Positions 22,160 to 31,710 are shown, counted from the stretch's first letter. The stretch is 33,101 nt of DNA from Clostridia bacterium (GCA_017416485.1 JAFQCH010000046.1:32001-65101), one strand, 5' to 3'. Notes: generated by a model not told the origin, from the sequence alone. Numbers and translations: made by a program.

Positions 22160-24097
22160 TTATTCCTTTCCGAGGTTTGCAGTGTAGTTGAGCAGACCGC
22201 CTGCGGCAAGAATGTCTTTCTGCCTTTCAGAGAAATCGGTGGTCAGTTCATACTGTTCATTCTTGGTTTTATTGATAAGAATTGCATTGGTGTTTTCTGC
22301 AACCGAAGTGCGGATGTTCTGCAAAATAATTTCGTCACCCTGCGCAATGCGGTCATAATCTTCTGCATTCACAAATGTCAGAGGCAGAATGCCGGAGTTG
22401 ATAAGATTTGCCTTGTGCATTCTTGCAAAGGAAACCGCAACCACGGCACGGATTCCGAGATACAACGGAACGAGGGCCGCATGTTCACGGGAAGAACCCT
22501 GCCCGTAGTTTGCGCCGCCGATGATGATGCCGGATTTTTCTTCCTTGCAACGTGCGGCAAAGGATTCATCGCAAACCGCGAAGCAGAACTGCGACAGATG
22601 CGGAACATTGGAACGATAGGGAAGAATCTTTGCACCTGCGGGCATAATATGGTCGGTGGTGATATTATCGCCGACTTTCAGAAGCACTTTGCTTTCAATG
22701 CTTTCTTCAAGTGCCTTGCCTGTGGGAACTTCTTTGATGTTCGGGCCGTAAATGACTTCGCAATCTTTGTATGTATCGGCAGAACTCGGAAGTGCCACCA
22801 TGTTGTCGTTGATGGTGAAGTATTCGGGCATGTTGATTTCGGGCATGTCGCCGAGAGTTGTCGGGTCAGAGAGATAACCGTTGATCGCGGAAAGGGCTGC
22901 CACTTCGGGGCTAACGAGGTAAACGCCTGCATCCGCTGTGCCGGAACGGCCGAGGAAGTTTCTGTTGAAAGTACGAAGCGAAATGCCTGCTGAATTGGGG
23001 GATTGCCCCATACCGATGCACGGACCGCATGCGCTTTCAAGAATTCTTGCACCTGCATCGATCATATCAGCCAGTGCACCGTTTGCAGCAAGCATATTCA
23101 GAACCTGCTTGGAGCCGGGGGCAATGGAAAGGCTGACGGACGGATGCACGGTCTTTCCTTTCAGAATTGCCGCAACCTTGAGCATATCGAACAAAGAAGA
23201 GTTTGTGCAGGAGCCGATGCAGACCTGGTCAATCTTCAGCTGACCGATTTCTTCGACGGTCTTCACATTGTCGGGCATGTGCGGCATGGCAGCCATGGGA
23301 CGAAGTGCAGAAAGATCAATATTGATTTCTTCATCATAAACAGCATCTTCGTCTGCCGACAGCGGCACATAGACTTCCTCTCGTCTTTGCGCTCTGAGGA
23401 ATGCCTTTGTGATTTCATCGGACGGGAAAACGGATGTGGTTGCACCCAGTTCGGCACCCATGTTTGTGATGGTTGCTCTTTCGGGAACAGAGAGTGACTT
23501 CACACCTTCACCCGTGTATTCAATGATTTTGCCTACACCGCCCTTAACGGACATAATGCGAAGCACTTCGAGGATAACGTCTTTGGCTGCGACCCAGGGA
23601 CTGAGTTTGCCGGTCAGATTCACTTTCACGATTTTCGGCATGGGGATGTAATACGTGCCGCCGCCCATTGCGACCGCAACATCAAGACCGCCCGCGCCCA
23701 TGGCAAGCATGCCGATGCCGCCGCCCGTGGGGGTGTGGCTGTCACTTCCGAGCAAGGTTTTGCCGGGAATGCCGAAGCGTTCAAGATGCACCTGATGGCA
23801 GATGCCGTTGCCGGGACGCGAAAAACGAATGCCGCGCTTGTAGGCAACTGTCTGAATGAATCTGTGGTCGTCTGCGTTTTCAAAGCCGTTCTGCAGGGTG
23901 TTGTGATCTATGTAAGCAACCGAAAGTTCCGTTTTTACTCTTTCAATACCCATAGCCTCAAACTGAAGATAAGCCATGGTGCCGGTTGCATCCTGTGTCA
24001 GCGTCTGGTCAATACGAAGTCCGATTTCCGAACCGGGGATCATTTCGCCGCAAACAAGGTGACTGCTGATGATTTTTTGTGCTAATGTCAGTCCCAT
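22160..24097 (-). CDS. acn: Aconitate hydratase (short bacterial type)
   Basis: 645 residues from ATG 24097, with GGAGG spaced 9 bases; an upstream extension to 24130 is inside the leader. The length and absence of an extra N-terminal domain match the approximately 640-residue Aquifex/Clostridia-type aconitase. The Fe-S ligands are C297 in 'CIGSCTNSS' and C357/C360 in 'ESACGPCIGMGQSPNS'. 'LLGSDSHTPTGGGIGMLAMGAGG' (116-137) is the other signature. The swivel domain near the C-terminus has 'GANYGQGSSREHAAL'. It isomerises citrate to isocitrate in the cytoplasm. It is the first gene of the acn-icd-rex run and is driven by a perfect sigma-A promoter. Confidence 0.95.
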   Translation of the reverse strand: MGLTLAQKIISSHLVCGEMIPGSEIGLRIDQTLTQDATGTMAYLQFEAMGIERVKTELSVAYIDHNTLQNGFENADDHRFIQTVAYKRGIRFSRPGNGICHQVHLERFGIPGKTLLGSDSHTPTGGGIGMLAMGAGGLDVAVAMGGGTYYIPMPKIVKVNLTGKLSPWVAAKDVILEVLRIMSVKGGVGKIIEYTGEGVKSLSVPERATITNMGAELGATTSVFPSDEITKAFLRAQRREEVYVPLSADEDAVYDEEINIDLSALRPMAAMPHMPDNVKTVEEIGQLKIDQVCIGSCTNSSLFDMLKVAAILKGKTVHPSVSLSIAPGSKQVLNMLAANGALADMIDAGARILESACGPCIGMGQSPNSAGISLRTFNRNFLGRSGTADAGVYLVSPEVAALSAINGYLSDPTTLGDMPEINMPEYFTINDNMVALPSSADTYKDCEVIYGPNIKEVPTGKALEESIESKVLLKVGDNITTDHIMPAGAKILPYRSNVPHLSQFCFAVCDESFAARCKEEKSGIIIGGANYGQGSSREHAALVPLYLGIRAVVAVSFARMHKANLINSGILPLTFVNAEDYDRIAQGDEIILQNIRTSVAENTNAILINKTKNEQYELTTDFSERQKDILAAGGLLNYTANLGKE

Positions 24098-24128
24098 AAA
24101 ATTTGCCTCCTTAAAAATATCACCCAAC

Positions 24129-24157
24129 ATTATATTACTTTATTTTTATCATGTCAA
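24129..24157 (-). promoter_or_regulatory. Promoter of acn-icd-rex operon
   Basis: On the minus strand a perfect TTGACA (24157-24152), 17-bp spacer and perfect TATAAT (24134-24129), 32 bases before the acn start. An AT-rich imperfect palindrome (TTATTAAATA/TTTTAAATAA, 24161-24180) lies immediately upstream and may be an UP element or an operator. Confidence 0.88.
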
Positions 24158-24183
24158 CTCTTATTAAATATTTTAAATAAAAC

Positions 24184-24212
24184 TTGAAAAGAAACAATAA
24201 TTATGTTATACT
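24184..24212 (+). promoter_or_regulatory. Promoter of the ClpP-fold gene
   Basis: TTGAAA (24184-24189), 17-bp spacer, TATACT (24207-24212), 50 bases before the ATG at 24262. It is back-to-back with the acn promoter, with only about 26 bases between the two -35 boxes. Confidence 0.75.
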
Positions 24213-24261
24213 TTATTATAATCGCCTTAATATCGCCCATAATGGCAATGAGGTGATTGTT

Positions 24262-24981
24262 ATGCAGCATGCAGATGCTTGTTTTTCTGCAAAAGACTTT
24301 ACGGTGATGAATGAATCACAAAGTACAGAAGATGCGGCCGATTCTGTTACGGATTCGGACGGCGCCGTTGTTTTCAAGAAAAACGGAAAAACATTTTACT
24401 GCCTGACCATTATCGGGCAAATCGAAGGACATTATATTCTTCCCCCGCAGAACAAAACCACAAAGTATGAGCACCTGATTCCGAAATTGGTTGCCGTTGA
24501 AGAAAAAGAGGAAATTGACGGACTGTTGATAATTCTCAACACCGTCGGCGGCGATATTGAAGCAGGACTTGCCATTGCCGAGTTGATTTCGGGGATGCGC
24601 AAACCCACAGTTTCACTTGTGCTCGGCGGCGGGCATTCCATCGGTGTGCCGTTGGCGGTATCTGCAAAAAAATCCTTTATTGCAAAATCCGCAACCATGA
24701 CCTTGCATCCCGTTCGCATGAGCGGAACCGTTCTCGGTGTGCAGCAACAGCTGAATTATTTTCAGAATATACAAGAACGCATTGTCGGTTTTGTGGCTGA
24801 AAATTCGTCTGTTTCCGCTGACCGTTTCAGAGAACTTATGTTGCATTCCGGGGAATTGGTTATGGATCTCGGAACGGTGCTGGACGGGGAACGAGCCGTG
24901 CAGGAAGGGCTGATGGATGCTGTGGGTTCATTAAGTGATGCGCTTTTTGCGCTTGAAAAAATGGCAGAAAAAGATGAATAA
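24262..24981 (+). CDS. tepA: ClpP-fold serine protease (TepA-like translocation-enhancing protein)
   Basis: 239 residues from ATG 24262; GAGGTG at 24250-24255 is spaced 6 bases, so the upstream TTG at 24184 is not used. ClpP/crotonase-like fold: 'LLIILNTVGGDIEAGLAIAELI' (88-109), nucleophile S126 in 'GGGHSIGVPLA', and base H149 in 'MTLHPVRMSG'. No signal peptide or transmembrane helix is seen. The B. subtilis homologue TepA was described as degrading signal peptides or aiding secretion, and lies next to spoIIIE, exactly as here where ftsK/spoIIIE follows after 70 bases. The role in this organism is inferred from that synteny. Confidence 0.88.
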   Translation: MQHADACFSAKDFTVMNESQSTEDAADSVTDSDGAVVFKKNGKTFYCLTIIGQIEGHYILPPQNKTTKYEHLIPKLVAVEEKEEIDGLLIILNTVGGDIEAGLAIAELISGMRKPTVSLVLGGGHSIGVPLAVSAKKSFIAKSATMTLHPVRMSGTVLGVQQQLNYFQNIQERIVGFVAENSSVSADRFRELMLHSGELVMDLGTVLDGERAVQEGLMDAVGSLSDALFALEKMAEKDE

Positions 24982-25051
24982 AAACAAGAGGGTAGCCTTT
25001 TGTTTTACATAAAATATATAATGACCGTTAAATATCAAAGGAGATAAAATT

Positions 25052-27874
25052 TTGGCACAGCAAACAAAAAAAACCACGCAAACAAACAAAGCTTCCGCCA
25101 CAAGAAGCACCGCGGCAAAAAAGAAAACGAATGCAAAAAAAGGCGGATCGCGCAAGAACACAAAAAAGAAAAAACAAAAAACATTGTTTGATATTGTTGC
25201 ACATGAATCGTTTATTTACATATTGATGCTCTTGCTCGGCGTTTTGTTGCTGTTGCTCACTTTTGTGAACGGCGGCTTTATGACCCCGTGGAACAAATTG
25301 CGCAGTTGTTATTTCGGAATTTTAGGGCTGAATGCTTTTGTAACGCCGTTGCTTTGCCTGTTTCGTGCTGTTATGGGAATTGCGGGACGTGATAAATTCA
25401 GTTACCGCATCAAATCAATCTGGATTTTTGTGGGTCTGCTTCTTGTCGGTGCAATCAATTTTGTCAGCACACAGGCGCATCCCGCTGTTTCTTACGGCGA
25501 ATCGTTGGTCGATATTTTGAGTGGTCTCTGGACAGGCAGTCAATCGTTCTTTGTTACGGCAAGCGGTTTGTTCTCCGCTGTTATCGGCGGTGCGCTTTTT
25601 GCACTCGGGCAAAACCGTATTCTTGCAAATGTGTTGCTTTGCTTGCTGTTAGTGGTTGATATTATGCTGTTGTTCAGTCTGACTCCGCAACGTGTTTATC
25701 AGAAACTTGAACAACCCCTTGAACAATTGGCTTACCTGATCAGACGCAATCACGAAAACACGCTGGAGAAAAAGGAACGGGAAGCCGAAGACCGTCAGGG
25801 AAGGGCTGTGAATCCCCGCGAAAGATCCTCACGCAATATTGTTGCCGATGATACAAGAAAAAATCAGAGAATTGCAGCAACGGAAAGCACACGACGCACA
25901 AGAGGTGCCAAAAATATTCCGCAGGAAGCTGCTGACGATTTTGAACAATCGGCAAAGAGCCCTGTTACCGCGGCAAGCACAAAAGCCCTGATTGAAGAAT
26001 TTGAAAAAGACACCGCACCTGCAAAAGACAAGGATTCGGTGATATATAAGCCTATTCCCGATCTGTTTGCCGTTGCAGATTCTGAAATTGCAGACATTTT
26101 CACGGTTGCACAGGCACAGGAACCTGCAAAAACGGTTCCGCCCATCATCAATACCCCGTTTGCACCTGCCGTTCAGACAACGCAGGAGATAGCGGAAACG
26201 AGCCTTGTTGTTGAACAAAAAAAGGCCGCAACGGAAAAAGCAGAACCTGTTGAAGCCTTATCCGAAGCGGAAAAACAGGCAGCAAAGGAAGAGCTGGATG
26301 CCGCACTCGAAAGTGCGGAAGAAACGGAAATTGTGTATGAATTACCGCCTATTGACATCCTTTCCAAGCCGAAACAGCAGGCAAATGTCAACAACGAAGC
26401 GGAATTGCAGGGCAATGGCGAAAAACTCATTGCCGCGCTCAAAAGTTTCAATGTTGCTGCCAGTATTCAGGCAATCGTTCCCGGCCCCACGGTTACAAGA
26501 TATGAACTTTCGCCCGCACCGGGTGTTAAAATCAGCCGTTTTGTAAGCCTTGCAGATGACCTTGCATTGCATCTTGCTGCCCCCGCAGGTCTTCGTATTG
26601 AAGCGCCCATTCCGAACAAAGCGGCCATCGGTATTGAAGTGCCCAATAAGTCCAGACGTGTTATTGCTTTTCGTGAAATCATTGATACAAAAGATTACCG
26701 CAAATCATCCAGCAAGCTCAACGCAGGGCTCGGCAAAGATATTGCAGGAAATATCATTTGTTGTGATATTGCCAAAATGCCGCATTTGCTTGTTGCGGGT
26801 ACTACCGGGTCGGGTAAATCTGTTTGCATGAACACTATGATCTGCAGTCTGCTTTACAATGCAACCCCCGATGAGGTCAAATTGTTGCTTATTGACCCAA
26901 AGCAGGTTGAATTTTCTATTTACAACGGCATTCCGCATCTGCTTGTTCCCGTTGTGTCTGACCCGCGCAAAGCGGCGGGGGCTTTGGCATGGGCAGTTAC
27001 GGAAATGCTCAGTCGTTATAAGACACTCAATGCAAACGGTGCGCGCGACATCGGTGCCTACAATCAGATGTGCGACGAAAACGAAGGCATGAAGAAAATG
27101 CCGCAGATCGTTATTTTTATTGACGAATTGTCTGACCTTATGACCGTGGCTCCTTCCGAAGTGGAAGATTCCATTCAGCGCCTTGCCCAGATGGCACGTG
27201 CGGCCGGCATGCACCTTGTTATTGCAACCCAAAGACCGTCCGTAGACGTCATCACGGGTGTTATCAAGGCAAATATTCCGAGCCGTATAGCGCTTTCCGT
27301 TTCTTCACAGGTGGATTCACGTACCATCATTGACTCTGTGGGGGCTGAAAAACTGATGGGCTACGGCGATATGCTCTACTATCCTGTCGGGGTGCCCAAG
27401 CCCATGCGTGTGCAGGGTGCATTTTTGTCCGATGACGATATTTTTAATGTTGTCAACTTTATCAAGAGTCAGGGTTCTACCAATTACAGCGATGATGTGC
27501 AGCAGGAAATTGAACGCAATGCCGTGCAGGAAAAGAAAAAAGGCGGTGCTGCTGTGACTGCAACATCCGGCGATGTGGATGATGCCTACGAAGAACTCGT
27601 TCAGAAGGCAATCGAACTGTTTGTCGGCACACCCGAAAAGGCATCCGTTTCTTCCTTGCAAAGGCATCTGCGTTTGGGATATTCCAAAGCGGGTAGCCTG
27701 ATGGATGTGCTCGAAGAACGCGGTATTGTCGGCCCGAGCGAAGGCAGCAAACCCCGTAAAGTGCTGATTACCAAAGCACAGTGGTATGAGATGCAGGCAA
27801 ATTCTGCCGATGCACCTGCCGCAGAATCGACAGAGGATGTTCCTTTTGAACCCGATGTGAATGCAGATGAATAA
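25052..27874 (+). CDS. ftsK: DNA translocase FtsK/SpoIIIE
   Basis: 940 residues from TTG 25052, with AAAGGAG at 25037-25043. The N-terminus is very Lys-rich (residues 1-45), followed by four transmembrane helices (about 50-215). A long Ala/Glu-rich low-complexity linker (about 230-440) precedes the motor. Walker A is 'VAGTTGSGKSV' near residue 582, Walker B 'IVIFIDELSDLM' near 686, and 'ATQRPSVDVITG' is the FtsK signature. The C-terminal winged-helix gamma domain ('SVSSLQRHLRLGYSKAGSLMDVLEERGIVGP') would read polar KOPS/SRS-type motifs. It pumps chromosomal DNA through the division or sporulation septum. The overall form fits SpoIIIE as well as FtsK; which role it plays cannot be told. Confidence 0.96.
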   Translation: MAQQTKKTTQTNKASATRSTAAKKKTNAKKGGSRKNTKKKKQKTLFDIVAHESFIYILMLLLGVLLLLLTFVNGGFMTPWNKLRSCYFGILGLNAFVTPLLCLFRAVMGIAGRDKFSYRIKSIWIFVGLLLVGAINFVSTQAHPAVSYGESLVDILSGLWTGSQSFFVTASGLFSAVIGGALFALGQNRILANVLLCLLLVVDIMLLFSLTPQRVYQKLEQPLEQLAYLIRRNHENTLEKKEREAEDRQGRAVNPRERSSRNIVADDTRKNQRIAATESTRRTRGAKNIPQEAADDFEQSAKSPVTAASTKALIEEFEKDTAPAKDKDSVIYKPIPDLFAVADSEIADIFTVAQAQEPAKTVPPIINTPFAPAVQTTQEIAETSLVVEQKKAATEKAEPVEALSEAEKQAAKEELDAALESAEETEIVYELPPIDILSKPKQQANVNNEAELQGNGEKLIAALKSFNVAASIQAIVPGPTVTRYELSPAPGVKISRFVSLADDLALHLAAPAGLRIEAPIPNKAAIGIEVPNKSRRVIAFREIIDTKDYRKSSSKLNAGLGKDIAGNIICCDIAKMPHLLVAGTTGSGKSVCMNTMICSLLYNATPDEVKLLLIDPKQVEFSIYNGIPHLLVPVVSDPRKAAGALAWAVTEMLSRYKTLNANGARDIGAYNQMCDENEGMKKMPQIVIFIDELSDLMTVAPSEVEDSIQRLAQMARAAGMHLVIATQRPSVDVITGVIKANIPSRIALSVSSQVDSRTIIDSVGAEKLMGYGDMLYYPVGVPKPMRVQGAFLSDDDIFNVVNFIKSQGSTNYSDDVQQEIERNAVQEKKKGGAAVTATSGDVDDAYEELVQKAIELFVGTPEKASVSSLQRHLRLGYSKAGSLMDVLEERGIVGPSEGSKPRKVLITKAQWYEMQANSADAPAAESTEDVPFEPDVNADE

Positions 27875-29750
27875 TATGTTTTTACCCACAACAAAACAGG
27901 AAATGACCGAGCGCGGATGGGACAGCGTTGACTTTGTGTATGTCAGCGGCGATGCGTATGTGGACCATCCCAGTTTCGGTGCGTCCATTATCACGAGAGT
28001 CCTTGAAAACGAGGGCTTTCGTGTTGCTTTTTTAAGCCAACCCGACTGGAATTCGGATCATGATTTTATGCGATTCGGCAGACCCGAACTCGGTTTTCTT
28101 GTGTCGTCGGGTAATATCGATTCCATGGTTGCACACTACACAGCGGCAAAGAAAAAGCGCAGTGAAGATGCCTATACCCCGGGCGGTGTTGCAGGCAAAA
28201 GACCCGATTATGCGGTCGAAGTCTATTGCAAGAAAATCCGTTCCGTTTACGGTGATATTCCCATTGTCATCGGCGGTCTGGAAGCATCCTTGCGCCGTTT
28301 TGCACACTATGACTACTGGAAAGACGAGGTTGTGCCGAGTATACTCATTTCCTCCACGGCTGACATTTTATCTTTCGGAATGGGTGAAAAATCCATTCCC
28401 GAAATAGCACACAGACTCCGCAACGGGGAAGATGTTTCTTCCATCCGTGATGTTCGCGGAACCTGCTATGTCTGTCCTACTAATGAAACACCTTATGTCG
28501 GTGCGGAATGCCCGTCTTTTGAAAATGTAAAATCAAACAAAAAAGAATATGCCGTTGCCGCACGGATTCAGCAGGACGAACAGGATCATATCCGCGGCAA
28601 ACTCATAAAACAAAAACACGGCAAGCAGATGCTTGTGCAGAATCCGCCGTCCTTGCCACTTACAACGGAAGAAATGGATGCGGTTTATGCCTTGCCATAT
28701 ATGCGCGCATGGCATCCGTCTTATGATGCTCGCGGCGGTGTGCCGGGATTTCAGGAAGTGCAGTTTTCCGTTGCACATAACCGCGGTTGCTTCGGCGGTT
28801 GCAATTTCTGTTCGCTTGCTTTTCATCAGGGCAGATTCATAAGCACCCGAAGCCATGAATCCGTACTCAAGGAAGTGGAACTGCTGACAAAGCAGGACGG
28901 TTTTAAAGGCTATATCCATGACATCGGCGGTCCGACCGCCAATTTCAGGCATCCCGCTTGTGATTTGCAAAAAGAAAAAGGCTTGTGCAAAGGCAAAAAG
29001 TGCCTTGCCCCGACCCCTTGTCCGAACCTCAAGGCAGATCACAGTGATTATTTATCATTATTAAATAAAGCAAGGCAAATCCCGGGAGTCAAAAAGATTT
29101 TTATCCGTTCGGGCATTCGTTTTGATTACCTGATGGCAGACAAAAACGATGCTTTTTTCCGTTCCCTGGTGGAAAATCATGTCAGCGGACAGTTGAAAGT
29201 CGCCCCCGAACACACCTGCGATGCGGTGCTTGACAAAATGGGTAAACCGCATTCCGATGTGTTCAAAGCATTTGCCAAAAAGTATTTTAAAATCACCGCA
29301 AAAATCGGCAAAGAGCAGTATCTGGTGCCGTATCTGATGTCATCCCACCCGGGATGCACCCTGCAGGATGCGGTCGAATTGGCACTGTTTTTGAAGAAAG
29401 AACGCATGCGCCCCGAACAGGTGCAGGATTTTTATCCCACCCCCGGCACCATTTCAACGGCCATGTTCTATACGGAACTTGACCCATATACCATGGAAAA
29501 GGTGTATGTTGCAAAGGAGCCGCATGATAAAGCAATGCAACGCGCTTTGCTCAATTTCTGGATTCCCGAAAAGAAAGCATTGGTCATTGATGCTTTGCGA
29601 AAAGCAGGACGAACAGACCTGATCGGCACGGGGGCGGAATGCCTGGTGTATGATCCGAAATTCCGCAAACAGCCGCAAAATCAGCAAAACAGAAACAAGC
29701 CGAGTGACAAGGAGTCTTCTTATGCCAACAAGAAGAAGCACCGCAGATAA
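27861..29750 (+). CDS. YgiQ-family (UPF0313) radical SAM protein
   Basis: 629 residues from ATG 27861, overlapping the ftsK stop. ATGs at 27867 and 27876 are equally possible and none has a good ribosome site, so coupling to ftsK translation is likely. The UPF0313 N-terminus is 'FLPTTKQEMTERGWDSVDFVYVSGDAYVDHPSFG'-like, and the radical SAM triad is C310-x3-C314-x2-C317 in 'NRGCFGGCNFCSLAF'. Further conserved parts are 'HDIGGPTANFRHP' and 'QVQDFYPTPGT'. A second cysteine-rich stretch, 'CDLQKEKGLCKGKKCLAPTPC', is family-typical and may hold another cluster. The C-terminus is a basic, Gln/Asn-rich tail. The substrate of the family is unknown. Confidence 0.93.
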   Translation: MQMNNMFLPTTKQEMTERGWDSVDFVYVSGDAYVDHPSFGASIITRVLENEGFRVAFLSQPDWNSDHDFMRFGRPELGFLVSSGNIDSMVAHYTAAKKKRSEDAYTPGGVAGKRPDYAVEVYCKKIRSVYGDIPIVIGGLEASLRRFAHYDYWKDEVVPSILISSTADILSFGMGEKSIPEIAHRLRNGEDVSSIRDVRGTCYVCPTNETPYVGAECPSFENVKSNKKEYAVAARIQQDEQDHIRGKLIKQKHGKQMLVQNPPSLPLTTEEMDAVYALPYMRAWHPSYDARGGVPGFQEVQFSVAHNRGCFGGCNFCSLAFHQGRFISTRSHESVLKEVELLTKQDGFKGYIHDIGGPTANFRHPACDLQKEKGLCKGKKCLAPTPCPNLKADHSDYLSLLNKARQIPGVKKIFIRSGIRFDYLMADKNDAFFRSLVENHVSGQLKVAPEHTCDAVLDKMGKPHSDVFKAFAKKYFKITAKIGKEQYLVPYLMSSHPGCTLQDAVELALFLKKERMRPEQVQDFYPTPGTISTAMFYTELDPYTMEKVYVAKEPHDKAMQRALLNFWIPEKKALVIDALRKAGRTDLIGTGAECLVYDPKFRKQPQNQQNRNKPSDKESSYANKKKHRR

Positions 29751-30645
29751 GCTCAAAAAGCCGCTTCTGTATCTGCTTGTGTTTTTGTTTCTGCTCAGCG
29801 GTACGCTTTATTACTATGTAAAAGGTGAAACCGATGCGCCCGGCTTTTCGGATTGGGTGGACGAGTATACCCCCGACGGTATGGAAGTGCATTTTTTGGA
29901 TGTCGGGCAGGGGTCGAGCACCTTGTTGCTGTGCGGTGAAAGCGCTGTTCTTGTGGACGGCGGGGAATACGAAAACGGATTTGATATCGTGTCATATCTT
30001 AAACACCACGGCGTTGAAAAACTCGATCTGTTGGTTGCAACCCATAACCACTCCGATCATATCGGCGGATTGATTGTTGTTTTGCAGAAGATGACTGTGA
30101 ATGAAGTCTTGTTGAACGGCAGCACCGCCGAAACCACCGATACACAATCAGAAAATGAATTTACAAGCCGACTGCTTTTCAACGGAGCCATTGCGACAAC
30201 GGCAGAGGCGGAAATGGTTTATGAATTCAGCGGTATGCAGATTTCAGTTTTGCAAGCAAACAACGACAGCGCGGATGAAAATGAAAATTCCATCGTGTTG
30301 CGTGCGGATTTTGAAAACACTTCCGTGTTGCTGACAGGGGATATCGGCAACGAAACAGAAAACGAACTGATTAACATCGGAGTCAATCTTGATTGTGATA
30401 TTCTGCAAGCCGCACACCATGGAAGCAATCATTCCAACAGTGCTGATTTTATAGTGCAGACTTCGCCCTCTATTGCAGTTATTTCCTGCGGTGAAAATAA
30501 TATCTATAACCACCCGGGGGAAGATTCTTTGCATCGTTTGCGACAAGCAAATACAGCCGTTTACAGAACCGATGTGATGGGAACAATTGTGTTTGCTTGT
30601 AATGATAACAACATAAAAATAATTTCTGACGGAAAGGAAGAATAA
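29722..30645 (+). CDS. ComEC-like extracytoplasmic metallo-beta-lactamase-fold hydrolase
   Basis: 307 residues from ATG 29722, with AAGGAG at 29708-29713; it overlaps the ygiQ-like gene by 29 bases. A basic N-terminus and one hydrophobic helix (13-32) give a signal anchor. The rest is the MBL domain found at the end of ComEC/Rec2: 'EVHFLDVGQGSSTLL' (55-69), metal motif H108-x-H110-x-D112-H113 in 'ATHNHSDHIGG', 'VLLTGDIGNE', and 'AAHHGSNHS'. No ComEC membrane channel is attached. Stand-alone members are thought to be nucleases or phosphodiesterases acting outside the membrane. A role in DNA uptake or nutrient scavenging is possible but unproven. Confidence 0.88.
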   Translation: MPTRRSTADKLKKPLLYLLVFLFLLSGTLYYYVKGETDAPGFSDWVDEYTPDGMEVHFLDVGQGSSTLLLCGESAVLVDGGEYENGFDIVSYLKHHGVEKLDLLVATHNHSDHIGGLIVVLQKMTVNEVLLNGSTAETTDTQSENEFTSRLLFNGAIATTAEAEMVYEFSGMQISVLQANNDSADENENSIVLRADFENTSVLLTGDIGNETENELINIGVNLDCDILQAAHHGSNHSNSADFIVQTSPSIAVISCGENNIYNHPGEDSLHRLRQANTAVYRTDVMGTIVFACNDNNIKIISDGKEE

Positions 30646-30648
30646 AAC

Positions 30649-31710
30649 ATGGAAAAATTGAAAGTCGGTATCATCGGCACAGGCGGTATCAGCCAATGCC
30701 ACACGGAGGGCTACAAAGCAATTCCCGAACTGTGCGAAGTGGTTGCTTGCTGCGACATCGATGAAGAAAAGGTCAAAAAATATGCCGCCCGCTATGGCAT
30801 TCCTCGTTGGTATACCGATTGCCGTGAAATGATGGCAAATGAAAAACTTGACTGTGTCAGTGTGTGTACATGGAACTCCGCCCACAAGGAATGCACCATT
30901 GTTGCTCTCGACGGCGGTGCAAATGTCATTTGCGAAAAACCCATGGCGATGAACGCACAGGAAGCACGCGAAATGAATGAAGCCGCAGAACGCAACGGCA
31001 AATTGTTGCAGGTCGGTTTTGTCCGCCGTTTCGGCAGAGATGCAGACACGGTGCTCGATTTTAAGAACGCAGGTATGATCGGTGATATTTATTATGCCAA
31101 AGCACAGTATCTGCGCCGTAGCGGTTGTCCCGGCGGTTGGTTCAAGGACAAGCGTTTTTCGGGCGGCGGTCCTCTGATTGACCTCGGTGTGCATGTCATA
31201 GATCTTGCCCGTTACCTTGCAGGCAATCCGAAGCCTGTTTCCGCTTTCGGTTGCGCTTACGACAACCTCGGCCCGAACCGTGCAAACGGAGGACAGGCGG
31301 CATGGGCGGTTGCTGATCTTGATGAACATCCCTATAATGTGGAAGATTTTGTTTCGGCTCTGATTCGCTTTGAAAACGGTTTCACGCTGCAGTTGGAAGC
31401 ATCGTTCAATCTCAATATTCCGGAAGATCACGGCGAAGTTGACCTGTTCGGAACAAAAGCAGGCATCAAGATGGACGACAATGTTGAAATTTATACCGAT
31501 TTTGCAGGTAAGTTTGTCAATATGGCACCTACGGGCAGAAACGGCTTTGATTTCACAGGTGCATTCAATGCAGAAATTGCAGGATTTGTCAATGCCGTTC
31601 TCGGTAACGCTCCCTGCAGAGCAACGGGTGAAGACGGCGAAGAACTGATGAAGATCATTGATGCAATTTACGAATCCGCATCAAAAGGTGTCAGCATTGA
31701 TATCAAATAA
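30649..31710 (+). CDS. Gfo/Idh/MocA-family oxidoreductase (canonical)
   Basis: 353 residues, 3 bases after the MBL gene; AAGGAAG lies just before the ATG. Rossmann motif 'VGIIGTGGISQCH' (6-18), intact catalytic motif C95-E96-K97-P98, and the C-terminal active-site pair D178/H182 in 'GGGPLIDLGVHVIDLARYL'. The usual length and complete motifs indicate an active NAD(P)-dependent sugar or inositol dehydrogenase. The substrate is unknown. It contrasts with the 4016-5251 paralogue, whose EKP lysine is missing. It is the last gene of the tepA-ftsK-ygiQ-MBL run, which otherwise is unrelated to sugar metabolism. Confidence 0.92.
   Translation: MEKLKVGIIGTGGISQCHTEGYKAIPELCEVVACCDIDEEKVKKYAARYGIPRWYTDCREMMANEKLDCVSVCTWNSAHKECTIVALDGGANVICEKPMAMNAQEAREMNEAAERNGKLLQVGFVRRFGRDADTVLDFKNAGMIGDIYYAKAQYLRRSGCPGGWFKDKRFSGGGPLIDLGVHVIDLARYLAGNPKPVSAFGCAYDNLGPNRANGGQAAWAVADLDEHPYNVEDFVSALIRFENGFTLQLEASFNLNIPEDHGEVDLFGTKAGIKMDDNVEIYTDFAGKFVNMAPTGRNGFDFTGAFNAEIAGFVNAVLGNAPCRATGEDGEELMKIIDAIYESASKGVSIDIK

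Noticed and set aside
20991..22187. 398-residue open frame on the plus strand opposite icd
   Set aside because: It is the antisense of a clear isocitrate dehydrogenase gene, rich in Cys/Phe/Gly as expected of a shadow frame, and has no family motif or ribosome site.
24161..24180. Rex operator upstream of acn
   Set aside because: The palindrome is AT-only and imperfect, lacking the TTG/CAA ends of known Rex boxes; kept only as a question in the operon finding.
30244..31431. 395-residue antisense frame over the MBL and Gfo/Idh/MocA genes
   Set aside because: It spans two well-supported genes on the other strand and shows no recognisable domain.
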